Shown here: piece after piece, positions 56,234 to 64,000 of the stretch
Position numbering within the stretch: position 1 is the first letter of the stretch
Layout of the letters: the number at the start of each line of letters is the position of its first letter
Assembly (NCBI RefSeq): GCF_002157205.1
Contig: NZ_CP021358.1
Span: 186,001-250,000, forward strand
Direction of reading: 5' to 3'
DNA length: 64,000 bases
Origin: Kushneria marisflavi
Lineage (GTDB): Bacteria > Pseudomonadota > Gammaproteobacteria > Pseudomonadales > Halomonadaceae
Notes under the pieces: generated by a model
What the model was told of the DNA's origin: nothing
What the model saw: the letters and a program-made list of their open reading frames with translations, nothing else
Databases searched by the model: none
Position numbers and translations under genes: made by a program

Positions 56234-56878
56234 ATGACACGACCGTTGACCGCACGCCAACAGGCCGTATTCGATTTCATTGCCAGAACCATCAGTGAAC
56301 TCGGCTACCCCCCCACGCGTGCCGAAATTGCCGGCGCATTGGGCTTTCGCTCGCCCAATGCTGCCGAAGAACATCTGCGTGCCCTGCGCAAGAAGGGCGT
56401 CATTGAGATGATTCCGGGTACCTCACGCGGCATCCGTATCACCGCTCATGAACAGGCCGCACAGGAGCAGGAAAGCATCAACGCCGGTCTACCGGTCATC
56501 GGGGAAGTCGCTGCCGGCAGCCCGATTCTTGCCGCCGAGCACATTTCACGTTACTGCCCGATGCCAGCCGATTTTTTTAATCCGGGCGCCGACTATCTGC
56601 TGCGTGTCCGCGGTCTTTCCATGCGCGACGCTGGTATTCTTGATGGTGATCTGCTGGCGGTGCATCGCACCCATGATGCCCGCGATGGACAGATTGTCGT
56701 GGCACGACTGGGAGATGATGTGACGGTCAAACGCTTCAAGCGTCAGGGCAGCATCGTCAGTCTGATTGCCGAAAATCCTGATTTCGAGCCCATCATGATC
56801 GACCTGACAAGTCAGAGCCTGGATATAGAGGGCGTAGGCGTTGGGGTCATTCGGGGTGGCGACGGCAACAGCCTTTAA
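56234..56878 (+). CDS. lexA: LexA repressor
   Basis: Repressor of the SOS response, inactivated by RecA-stimulated self-cleavage. The 214-residue protein has the winged-helix domain ([38 protein letters not shown]), the cleavage site A94-G95 in EVAAGSP, the catalytic serine 129 in [13 protein letters not shown] and lysine 166 in [10 protein letters not shown]. All residues needed for self-cleavage are present. Tandem LexA boxes precede it. In Pseudomonas sulA follows; here the next gene is an oppositely oriented kinase and no sulA is seen. Confidence 0.97.
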   Translation: MTRPLTARQQAVFDFIARTISELGYPPTRAEIAGALGFRSPNAAEEHLRALRKKGVIEMIPGTSRGIRITAHEQAAQEQESINAGLPVIGEVAAGSPILAAEHISRYCPMPADFFNPGADYLLRVRGLSMRDAGILDGDLLAVHRTHDARDGQIVVARLGDDVTVKRFKRQGSIVSLIAENPDFEPIMIDLTSQSLDIEGVGVGVIRGGDGNSL

Positions 56879-56899
56879 GCCTGCCCCTTTAAAGCGTCA

Positions 56900-56919
56900 G
56901 GTGTGCCTGCGGGCACACC
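56900..56919. terminator. Stem-loop between lexA and the InaA-type kinase
   Basis: Perfect 8-bp stem GGTGTGCC with GGCACACC around TGCG, between convergent genes. No T run on the plus strand; on the minus strand the following TGACGCTTTAAAGG is only weakly T-rich. Probably a 3' end structure. Confidence 0.5.
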
Positions 56920-56923
56920 ACAC

Positions 56924-57625
56924 CTAACGTATCCTCGGCAACATGAGCCGTTCCCTGTCCAGCGAAATACCCACACGCTGATAGACGTCCATCATCAGGT
57001 GGCACTCCTCATCGCGCATTCCCATCGGCCGAGCATCGCCAAAAAGACGGGTTAGATCCCGCATTGCCGCCAGGCGCGCCGATGGCCGACGCTGACACTT
57101 CTCCAGATCGACAAGCGCAGTGGCTGCCACGCCCTCTTCACCAAGGCGCACCAGCACTTCCTTGGGATAGAGATGGCCATGTTTATAGCCACTTTGATGC
57201 AGCCTGATCAGATTGTCCGCCAGAGCATTAAAGATGGTACTGCGTTGCTCGAGAGAATGGCGGTCCGCAGAAAGCATCGCCTGTAGGCTTTCATAACCGA
57301 GGAGCGCCTGCGTCACCATGACCGCCTGCCACCCGCCATCTTCCTTGCGTGCTCTGAAAAAGACCGGTGGCGGCGCATTCACTCCAAGCTTTTGACATCG
57401 CTTGAGTCCCTGCCATTCACGCACGGTGGTGGGGCGACCCAGCGGATAACGAAGGCTATGAAAGAGATGGCCCTGCTGAATCTTGACGTAAAAGGCAGGC
57501 CCCTGCGGATGTGGCCTGACGAACCGCACGCCGCTAAGGCCGCCCTTGCGCTGATTGGGGGGCTCTACCCATTCTCCCGGTGCCTGCCACCAGAAGTCAA
57601 AATCACCCTTTGGGGTCTCTGACAT
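56924..57625 (-). CDS. InaA/lipopolysaccharide-kinase family protein
   Basis: A 233-residue member of the WaaP/InaA kinase-like group. Visible parts of the protein-kinase fold are FYVKIQQGHLFHSLRYP (lysine of the ATP site), the loop HQSGYKHGHLYPKEVLVRL, where HGHLYP replaces the usual HRDL/N pattern, and VDLEKCQRR in place of DFD. The Pseudomonas homologue InaA responds to weak acids; the substrate is unknown. ATG 57625 is used; the TTG at 57655 is an alternative and neither has a good ribosome binding site. Confidence 0.78.
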   Translation of the reverse strand: MSETPKGDFDFWWQAPGEWVEPPNQRKGGLSGVRFVRPHPQGPAFYVKIQQGHLFHSLRYPLGRPTTVREWQGLKRCQKLGVNAPPPVFFRARKEDGGWQAVMVTQALLGYESLQAMLSADRHSLEQRSTIFNALADNLIRLHQSGYKHGHLYPKEVLVRLGEEGVAATALVDLEKCQRRPSARLAAMRDLTRLFGDARPMGMRDEECHLMMDVYQRVGISLDRERLMLPRIR

Positions 57626-57714
57626 AAGGAATTTATTCCATTTTTTCAGACACAATCGCCTGAAACGCCGATACCTGTCCGTGGACAGGTATCGGCCCGG
57701 TCAAGGAAAACGGA

Positions 57715-57960
57715 TCAATGGATGGCGGCAGGCTCGGGAGCATCAATGGCGTCATCGTCATCTGCCAGTACAGAGCGGGAGATTAAATGGTCCAGCATCT
57801 CACGAGCGACATCAAAGCGATGGTGGCGCAGCAGCTCCAGCGTTTGCGATGAAAAGCGGATGCTGGCCAGGGGTTCGTTTTTATCATCACTATCAGCGGC
57901 TCGCAGCACAAACTGGCCGTCTTCAAGCTCGACAATTTCAAATACGGCCGCTTCAGTCAT
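57715..57960 (-). CDS. Conserved small acidic protein
   Basis: An 81-residue soluble protein, VFEIVELEDGQFVLRAAD at the start, ASIRFSSQTLELLRHHRFDVAREMLDH in the middle and a short acidic tail. A similar small gene lies at this place between lexA and topA in Pseudomonas (recalled). No catalytic motif; function unknown. ATG 57960 is preferred over the frame start at 57972 because homologues begin MTEA. Confidence 0.72.
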   Translation of the reverse strand: MTEAAVFEIVELEDGQFVLRAADSDDKNEPLASIRFSSQTLELLRHHRFDVAREMLDHLISRSVLADDDDAIDAPEPAAIH

Positions 57961-58049
57961 GCGCCACCTCACTGATCCGATCAGCGAACAACATTAACGC
58001 AATATTAAGGACACCTGCGTACGATGTCACGTTTATCAAGGACAAGTCA

Positions 58050-58508
58050 TTACCACTCATAACTGGTTTCACGAAGCCGGGGAAGCAGAGCTCGAAAATC
58101 ATCAAGGCACTTTGCCAGTTCCCGGGAAAGGGGTGCGCTCTGGCTGGACGCGATCATATTGTCATGACGACGAAGCTGAGCCGCTCCACCTTCGTCATGA
58201 AGACGATCCAGCAGTATCAGCAGCCTGGCCAGCCAGCTTTCGGGCTGCGCCATGAGTTCTCGCAACAGCTCGATCTCGGCCACGCGTGCCGGCGGTTCAT
58301 TCAATACGGTACGCCAGTGCATCGACGGCCAGCGGCAGGTATGGGCAATTTCCCTGATCACGCTTTCAAGGGCCATTTCGAGCATTGAGAGCGCCCCTTC
58401 CTCGAGCGCTCGACGTCTGGCATCAGCGTGTTCATCATCACCTGCTGGCTGCTCCAGCAGCAGCATGGCCTGATAAAGCAGCTGATTGGTTCGTCCCTGA
58501 TGGCTCAT
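58050..58508 (-). CDS. DUF6586-like conserved protein
   Basis: A 152-residue, mostly helical protein without membrane segments. It starts with [16 protein letters not shown] and has a central [20 protein letters not shown] and [17 protein letters not shown]. The ATG overlaps the topA stop by four bases, so it is translated with topA. The gene downstream of topA in Pseudomonas is of the same kind. Function unknown; the family name is from memory. Confidence 0.72.
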   Translation of the reverse strand: MSHQGRTNQLLYQAMLLLEQPAGDDEHADARRRALEEGALSMLEMALESVIREIAHTCRWPSMHWRTVLNEPPARVAEIELLRELMAQPESWLARLLILLDRLHDEGGAAQLRRHDNMIASSQSAPLSRELAKCLDDFRALLPRLRETSYEW

Positions 58509-61174
58509 GAAGCCTGCTTCCCTGCCTTGCTGCTCTTTTTGGCACCAGTTCCCTTACGATTATCCTCGACCTGCCAGCGACCGCCATCCCACAGCGCCTT
58601 CCAACCGGTCGCCTTGCCATCCTCTTCGCTCAACACATACTGACTTTTGGTCTTGCGCGAAAATCGGATCTGCGCCGGATGGCCATCCGGGTCATGATCC
58701 GGTGCCTTCAGAAGAAAGTGATACTTCTCCGGCAATGCGTCGGCATGAGGTCTGATTTCGCTGACGAGCGGCGGGCGCGTCTCGCGATTTTTCGGGAACT
58801 GACTGGCTGCCAGGAAAAGACCACTAGCGCCATCCCGCAGCACATAATGATCATCCACCTTCTGACAGGCCAGTTCCGGCATCGGGATCGGGTCCATCTT
58901 GGGCGGCGCCGGCTCCCCGCTTTTCAAAAGCTTGCGGGTATTTTTACAGTCATCGTTGGTACATGCGAAGTACTTGCCAAAGCGCCCGGTACGAAGCTGC
59001 ATTTCCGAGCCGCACTTATCGCACTCAATGGTCGGGCCTTCGTAGCCCTTGATGCGAAAGTGACCTTCTTCGATCTCGTAATAGCCATCGTCATCATTGC
59101 TGATGTGGATCTTGCGCGTTTCATCGATGAGATAGCTGTCCATCGCCGTACCCGTATTGGGGTTACGGCGCTTGGCGCGCAGGGCATCAGTCTCGGCATT
59201 TTCGTCGGCATCCGCCGGCACTGCCTCATCACCGGGCAGCAGATCGATGGTGGTCTTGCAGCGCTCCTTGGGCGGCAGGTTATATCCCGAACAGCCCAGA
59301 AACACCCCGGTCGAGGCGATGCGAATCTGCATTGGCCGACCGCAGGTGGGACACTTGATGTCGGTTTCCACCGGCTGATTGGGACGCATGCCCTCCTCGC
59401 CCTCGGCATGATCGAGGCGAGCACGAAAATCGCCGTAAAAGCTGTTTAAAAGCTCACGCCAGTCACGCTCACCGTCGGCGACATGATCCAGCTCGTCTTC
59501 CATCCGGGCCGTGAATCCGTAGTCCAGCAGGTCCTGAAAGGATTCCGTCAACCGATCGGTAACAATTTCCCCGAGCTTCTCGGCATAGAAACGCCGGCTG
59601 TCCAGCTTGACGTAGCCACGCTCCTGAATCGTGGAGATGATGGCCGCATAGGTCGACGGACGACCAATCCCTCGCTTTTCAAGCTCCTTGACCAGACTGG
59701 CTTCGGTATAGCGCGCAGTCGGCTTGGTAAAGTGCTGCTTCGGATCGAGCGTTTTGAGTTCGAGACGCTCTCCCTTGCCGATATCCGGCAGCTGCTGATC
59801 CTCCTCCTTTCTGGACGAGGGCTTGAGCACACGGGTATAGCCATCAAAGCGCAGCACTCGTCCCCTGGCACGAAGCTCGAAATTCTCGACCTCGATGCTC
59901 AGTGTGGTCGACAGATACTGGGCGGGGACCATCTGACAGGCCAGGAACTGGCGCCAGATCAGCTCATAGAGACGTTCAGCATCACGTTCCATGCTGCCCA
60001 GATCATCCGCTCGACGGTGAACATCGGTCGGCCTGATCGCCTCATGCGCTTCCTGGGCACCGGCCTTGCTGGAATAAACATTGGGGGTTTCGGGCAGATA
60101 GTTGCTGCCCATCTCCGCTTCAACGTAGTCCCGCGCCATGGTGATAGCATCGGCGGAGAGATTGGTCGAATCGGTACGCATGTAGGTAATATAACCGGCC
60201 TCATACAGCCGCTGCGCCAGAGTCATGGTCTTTTTGACCGAGAACCCGAGGCGACCACTGGCAGCCTGCTGTAGCGTCGAAGTGATAAAGGGCGCGCCGG
60301 GCTTGCTGGAAGTCGGGCGATCTTCTCGACCTGTAATGACGTAGTCGGCCGTTTTCAGAGGCGCAATCAGCGAGGCGGTCTGTGACTCGCTGACCGGTCG
60401 GAACACTTCCCCATCGTGGCGCGCCACTTCAAAGCGCACACGGTCACCGCTGCCGGCTTCAAGGTCAGCATGAACGTCCCAGTACTCTTCAGGCGTAAAG
60501 GCACGAATCTCGCGCTCGCGCTCGACGATCAGACGCACCGCAACGGACTGAACTCGACCGGCGGAAAGCCCGCGAGCCACCTTGTTCCAGAGCAGCGGCG
60601 ATACCATGAATCCCACGACCCGATCCAGAAACCGACGGGCCTGCTGGGCATGTACACGGTCAACCTTGAGCTCGCCGGGCGTTTCAAACGCCTGGGCAAT
60701 GGCATTTTTGGTGATTTCGTTGAACACCACTCGCCGATAGCGCGACTCATCACCGCCAATGGTTTCACGCAAATGCCAGGCGATGGCTTCCCCCTCACGG
60801 TCAAGGTCGGTCGCGAGATAAACGGCATCTGCCTTTTCAGCGAGCTTTTTAAGCTCGTCGACCACCTTTTCCTTGCCCGGCAGTATCTCGTAATTCGCCT
60901 GCCAGTCATTTTCAGGATCAACGCCCATGCGACGAATCAGCTGATCATGACTCTTGCGCTTTTTATAGACTGCCTTTTCCTCGGCAGACATCTTGCGCGT
61001 GGCTGCTGCCTGTCGCGCACGCTCGGAGGGATCAGTGGCATTCTTGCCACTACCACTGGTCGGCAGGTCACGAATATGACCCACACTCGATTTCACGATG
61101 AAATCGTTGCCGAGGTACTTGTTGATGGTCTTGGCCTTGGCCGGCGACTCGACGATCACCAGTGACTTGCCCAT
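58505..61174 (-). CDS. topA: DNA topoisomerase I
   Basis: Type IA topoisomerase that relaxes negative supercoils. The 889-residue protein has the Toprim domain ([36 protein letters not shown]), the active-site tyrosine near 329 in [15 protein letters not shown], and [14 protein letters not shown]. The C-terminal part has two clear zinc-finger modules, [16 protein letters not shown] and [19 protein letters not shown], followed by zinc-less repeats and a basic tail. Ribosome binding site GGAG four bases before the ATG. Confidence 0.97.
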   Translation of the reverse strand: MGKSLVIVESPAKAKTINKYLGNDFIVKSSVGHIRDLPTSGSGKNATDPSERARQAAATRKMSAEEKAVYKKRKSHDQLIRRMGVDPENDWQANYEILPGKEKVVDELKKLAEKADAVYLATDLDREGEAIAWHLRETIGGDESRYRRVVFNEITKNAIAQAFETPGELKVDRVHAQQARRFLDRVVGFMVSPLLWNKVARGLSAGRVQSVAVRLIVEREREIRAFTPEEYWDVHADLEAGSGDRVRFEVARHDGEVFRPVSESQTASLIAPLKTADYVITGREDRPTSSKPGAPFITSTLQQAASGRLGFSVKKTMTLAQRLYEAGYITYMRTDSTNLSADAITMARDYVEAEMGSNYLPETPNVYSSKAGAQEAHEAIRPTDVHRRADDLGSMERDAERLYELIWRQFLACQMVPAQYLSTTLSIEVENFELRARGRVLRFDGYTRVLKPSSRKEEDQQLPDIGKGERLELKTLDPKQHFTKPTARYTEASLVKELEKRGIGRPSTYAAIISTIQERGYVKLDSRRFYAEKLGEIVTDRLTESFQDLLDYGFTARMEDELDHVADGERDWRELLNSFYGDFRARLDHAEGEEGMRPNQPVETDIKCPTCGRPMQIRIASTGVFLGCSGYNLPPKERCKTTIDLLPGDEAVPADADENAETDALRAKRRNPNTGTAMDSYLIDETRKIHISNDDDGYYEIEEGHFRIKGYEGPTIECDKCGSEMQLRTGRFGKYFACTNDDCKNTRKLLKSGEPAPPKMDPIPMPELACQKVDDHYVLRDGASGLFLAASQFPKNRETRPPLVSEIRPHADALPEKYHFLLKAPDHDPDGHPAQIRFSRKTKSQYVLSEEDGKATGWKALWDGGRWQVEDNRKGTGAKKSSKAGKQAS

Positions 61175-61586
61175 AGATCTCCGTCTCTTTTGCCGGTCCT
61201 GCCGGCACTGTCATGTCAGAAAAGCAGCGTGCGTGAGCGTCCGTTAACCCGGACAGTTTCAGACACCCTGAAAATGCGACTACCCTACCCTGGCCTTATC
61301 CATGGCGCCACCGGTTAAAAAACGGTGCACAATAACGACGCCCGATCTCAAACATCGCCACAGCGTTTCATGGCGCATTGAACACCTCGACATTATCCGG
61401 GGTCTCATCAAGACTTTACCCCGAGTTTGATCAAGCCTTGCAAGGGCGCTCATCAGCGCTCTGCTGCAAGTCTCGTCAAGGCTTTCTTCAGAGTCTCTCC
61501 GGAGACTTTGGCGCATAGCCGTCGCACCCAAAGGGGTGAAGAAGGTATAGTGAATACACTCAGACACCGCATCAGGAGAATGCTTC
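61175..61586. other. Divergent region between topA and pyk
   Basis: The 412-bp spacer has no credible gene. It contains a set of related sites TCAAGACTTT (61408), TCAAGCCTTG (61431), TCAAGGCTTT (61476) and the hairpin AGTCTC-TCCG-GAGACT around 61492-61507, then a possible -10 TATAGT at 61546-61551, about 35 bases before the pyk ATG. The repeated sites may be bound by a regulator of central carbon metabolism (speculation). Confidence 0.45.
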
Positions 61587-63056
61587 ATGACGAAAGCGAC
61601 TGCCGGCCCGATTCGCCGCACCAAGATTGTCGCCACCCTTGGCCCTGCCAGTGACAAGGAAGGTGTTCTCGACGCCATGGTGCACGCAGGCGTTGATGTC
61701 GTTCGAATCAACTTCTCCCACGGCAGCCCCGAAGACCACCGTCGTCGCGTCGTCGCCGTTCGCGAAGCTGCCAAAAACCAAAAGCGCAATGTGGCCATTC
61801 TTGGGGATCTACAGGGACCCAAGATTCGGGTTGCTCGCTTCGCCAATGGCTCGGTCGAACTCGAAAACGGCCAGGACTTTGCCCTCGACGTCAATCTGGG
61901 CCGTGATGAAGGTAATGACCACCAGGTCGGCTGTGACTACAAGGAGCTGGCTGACGATGTCAAAAGTGGCGATGTACTGCTGCTCGACGACGGACGTGTC
62001 GTACTGGAAGTCAAGCATGTCGAAGGCGGTCGCATCGAATGTACCGTCAAGGTGGGGGGCAAGCTCTCCAATAACAAGGGCATCAACAAGCAGGGTGGCG
62101 GTCTTTCGGCAGCAGCACTGACCGACAAGGATCGCGAAGACATGAAAACCGCGATTGACCTGGAAGTCGATTTTCTGGCGGTTTCCTTCCCCCGCTCCGG
62201 TGCCGACATGCAGCTGGCACGCGACCTGCTGGGCGAAGCCGGCAAGAACATTGCCCTTGTCGCCAAGGTTGAGCGCGCTGAGGCAGTCGCCAATGAAGCC
62301 ACGCTTGATGAAATCATCATCGCCTCTGACGCCGTTATGGTCGCCCGCGGCGATCTTGGCGTGGAAATCGGTGATGCGCAGCTGATTGGTGTTCAAAAGC
62401 GCATGATTGCCCGCGCCCGTACGCTTAACCGTGCGGTCATTACGGCTACGCAGATGATGGAATCGATGATCGAGTCCCCGCTGCCGACGCGCGCTGAAGT
62501 CTTTGACGTGGCCAATGCGGTGCTTGATGGTACCGACGCGGTCATGCTCTCTGCTGAAACCGCGGCCGGCAGCTATCCGGTCGAAACCATTGAAGCCATG
62601 GACCGCTGCTGCATGGGCGCCGAGCGCGAGCGCGCGGCTCAGGAATCCAAGCACCGCATGGCCGATGAGTTCCATCGCATCGATGAAACCGTAGCCCTGT
62701 CTGCCATGTACGCTGCCAACCATCTGGAAGGCGTGGCCGCCATTGCCTGCCTGACCGAGACCGGCTATACACCGCTGATCGCCTCGCGTATCCGCTCCGG
62801 CCTGCCGATCGTGGCACTGTCGTCACACCCGCGGACACTGCGTCGCATGGCACTCTACCGCGGTGTCTCTGCCATCGAGTTCAATACTGATGACATGCCC
62901 AATGCCGAAGTCAACCAGCGCGCCGTTTCCGAGCTTGAAAAACGTGGGCTGGCCAACCCTGGCGACTACGTCATCCTGACGCGCGGCGATCACGTCAGTG
63001 CCCAGGGCGGCACCAACGCCATGAAGATTGTTCAGGTCGGTGAACACATCGGCTGA
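61587..63056 (+). CDS. pyk: Pyruvate kinase
   Basis: Final glycolytic enzyme, transfers phosphate from phosphoenolpyruvate to ADP. The 489-residue protein has [38 protein letters not shown], the B domain, [47 protein letters not shown] and the signature ATQMMESMI, then an allosteric C domain ending [16 protein letters not shown]. It resembles the AMP-activated PykA type more than PykF by its opening (inference). AGGAGA lies seven bases before the ATG. Confidence 0.95.
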   Translation: MTKATAGPIRRTKIVATLGPASDKEGVLDAMVHAGVDVVRINFSHGSPEDHRRRVVAVREAAKNQKRNVAILGDLQGPKIRVARFANGSVELENGQDFALDVNLGRDEGNDHQVGCDYKELADDVKSGDVLLLDDGRVVLEVKHVEGGRIECTVKVGGKLSNNKGINKQGGGLSAAALTDKDREDMKTAIDLEVDFLAVSFPRSGADMQLARDLLGEAGKNIALVAKVERAEAVANEATLDEIIIASDAVMVARGDLGVEIGDAQLIGVQKRMIARARTLNRAVITATQMMESMIESPLPTRAEVFDVANAVLDGTDAVMLSAETAAGSYPVETIEAMDRCCMGAERERAAQESKHRMADEFHRIDETVALSAMYAANHLEGVAAIACLTETGYTPLIASRIRSGLPIVALSSHPRTLRRMALYRGVSAIEFNTDDMPNAEVNQRAVSELEKRGLANPGDYVILTRGDHVSAQGGTNAMKIVQVGEHIG

Positions 63057-63086
63057 TCGAGCTTTTCGAGATTGTTCTGCAACATC

Positions 63087-63117
63087 AAAAAGGCCTTCAT
63101 CTGAAGGCCTTTTTTTT
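63087..63117. terminator. Bidirectional terminator, pyk / DUF429-like gene
   Basis: Stem GGCCTTCA with TGAAGGCC, tight loop, A5 before and T8 after. Lies 30 bases after the pyk stop. Confidence 0.95.
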
Positions 63118-63134
63118 GGATAGCCAAGTGCTTT

Positions 63135-64000
63135 TCAGGACGTTGGCGTCTCATCCGGACACCATCCCAGGATCCACCCCTCGATATGCCTCGCCATGGG
63201 TGATAGAGCCGATGATGCCGGTAACTGCCCCTCCACGACTGCGATCATCATCACAAGCCCCAGCATGGCGTCAAATGCGTCCTCCCCATCGGCTCGCTCG
63301 CCGAAACCGGATTCAAGCCATGCCCTTGCGGGCGTCTCCCATGCCACCGGCAGCCCGGTCCCCAATAGACGACGGCAAACCTCCAGACGGTCTGACTGTC
63401 TACGTTTGCTCTGACGTCCCGACAGTTCTGCGCCCATGAGGCGAGCCGCCAGCGTCGGCCAGGTTTCGCAGAGGATGCAGCGATGCGACACGGCCAGTGA
63501 GGCCAGCTCACCATCAAAGGGCCAGAGTGCAGCACCCTGCCCCACCGCAGGTCTAATAACGTCCTGCCAGCCGACCTGGGCGGCCTTGCCCACCTGATTG
63601 GCCCCCAGCGTCCAGAACAGCGGACAGGGTTGGCGCCCCAACATGTCACGCTCGCATTGCCGACGCAGCGCGTCGAAGCTTTCAACGCCCAGGGCCTGCG
63701 TCAGATCCGACTGCCGCATCCCCTTTCCGGCCCGCCGAGGGTAAAAGGGACGCGTCAGTGAAATCTCGTCACGAGTGGCAGCGGTATCGAAAAAGTGCTG
63801 CCATTGCGGTGTTTCCAGCGTTTCCAGCCACTGCCTGAAATCGGTCACATTGACCTGTCTGGCCCATTGCCCGGGCACCCCGATGGGAAAATCAAATCCG
63901 GCCAGCGTTGCGCCCTGTGAGGGCGCCATCAAAACGCTTTCACACCAGGCGCGGCTATTATCGATGCAAACCGGTGCGCTGATCTGCCATAGACCGTTGA
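63135..64000 (-). CDS. DUF429-like protein, 5' end outside window
   Basis: The reading frame is open from the right edge to the TGA at 63135, 288 codons, so the start lies beyond the window; the internal TTG/ATG at about 63932 is not needed as a start. The segment TLAGFDFPIGVPGQWA and, later, GEDAFDAMLGLVMMI resemble the DUF429 group of predicted RNase H-like proteins, in which the aspartates would bind metal. The assignment is tentative; a general hypothetical protein is the safe call. Confidence 0.6.
   Translation of the reverse strand, partial: NGLWQISAPVCIDNSRAWCESVLMAPSQGATLAGFDFPIGVPGQWARQVNVTDFRQWLETLETPQWQHFFDTAATRDEISLTRPFYPRRAGKGMRQSDLTQALGVESFDALRRQCERDMLGRQPCPLFWTLGANQVGKAAQVGWQDVIRPAVGQGAALWPFDGELASLAVSHRCILCETWPTLAARLMGAELSGRQSKRRQSDRLEVCRRLLGTGLPVAWETPARAWLESGFGERADGEDAFDAMLGLVMMIAVVEGQLPASSALSPMARHIEGWILGWCPDETPTS

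Noticed and set aside
61809-62723. Minus-strand 304-codon open frame
   Set aside because: Antisense to pyruvate kinase; no recognisable domain.
1-64000. Mobile elements, CRISPR arrays, prophage, tRNA or rRNA genes
   Set aside because: No transposase, integrase, phage gene, spaced direct-repeat array or tRNA/rRNA-like sequence was recognised; the only short repeats are terminators and the coding repeat in rne.

Overview
The window is a dense stretch of gammaproteobacterial chromosome with almost no mobile or accessory DNA. I recognise the gene order as a close match, recalled from general knowledge, to a conserved Pseudomonas aeruginosa segment: etfB / ETF-QO, DUF1285-tatD-pilZ-holB-tmk-mltG-pabC-fabF-acpP-fabG-fabD-plsX-rpmF-yceD, maf, sppA-HAD-rluC, rne, murB-ptp-kdsB-ycaR-lpxK, comEC, lolCD, sthA, nqr, gap, mfd, hpt, nagZ-psrA-lexA, topA. 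The protein sequences, the moderately GC-rich coding style and the Na+-translocating NADH dehydrogenase suggest a moderately halophilic Halomonadaceae member (Halomonas, Kushneria or Chromohalobacter type). That assignment is an inference; no rRNA or other marker is present.

Layout. 1-2.6 kb: divergent electron-transfer flavoprotein genes (etfB, cut by the left edge, and ETF-quinone oxidoreductase). 2.6-7.1 kb: a sulfurtransferase and a helicase-DUF1285-tatD cluster. 7.2-16.5 kb: one long leftward run for DNA replication (holB, tmk), peptidoglycan release (mltG), folate (pabC) and fatty acid/phospholipid synthesis (fabF, acpP, fabG, fabD, plsX), headed by rpmF and yceD; fabH is absent. 16.7-20 kb: maf, sppA, a HAD phosphatase and rluC. 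20-24.1 kb: rne behind a structured 5' leader of about 460 nt. 24.1-31.9 kb: envelope genes (murB, kdsB, lpxK, msbA), a tyrosine phosphatase and comEC. 31.9-35.4 kb: a DUF2062 protein, a short-chain dehydrogenase and the lipoprotein-release transporter (lolD plus one lolC/E permease).

35.6-38.9 kb is the least conserved part. It holds agmatine deiminase and N-carbamoylputrescine amidase, which together turn agmatine into putrescine, then a divergent homologue of the replication-terminator protein Tus and a YrhK-like membrane protein. The Tus-like protein is the most interesting item: it keeps the overall Tus pattern, including a histidine where E. coli Tus has His144, the residue that captures the flipped cytosine of Ter.

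39-46.7 kb: soluble transhydrogenase sthA, the NQR iron-sulfur maturation factor nqrM and the complete nqrABCDEF operon, without apbE. 47-52.3 kb: a long-form GAPDH divergent from mfd. 52.4-56.9 kb: hpt, an MscS-type channel, nagZ, a PsrA-type TetR regulator and lexA, the last with tandem LexA boxes. 56.9-61.2 kb: an InaA-type kinase, two small conserved proteins and topA. 61.6 kb to the end: pyruvate kinase and a DUF429-like gene cut by the right edge.

No tRNA, rRNA, CRISPR array, insertion sequence, prophage or integron was seen. Strong bidirectional terminators separate most convergent gene pairs.
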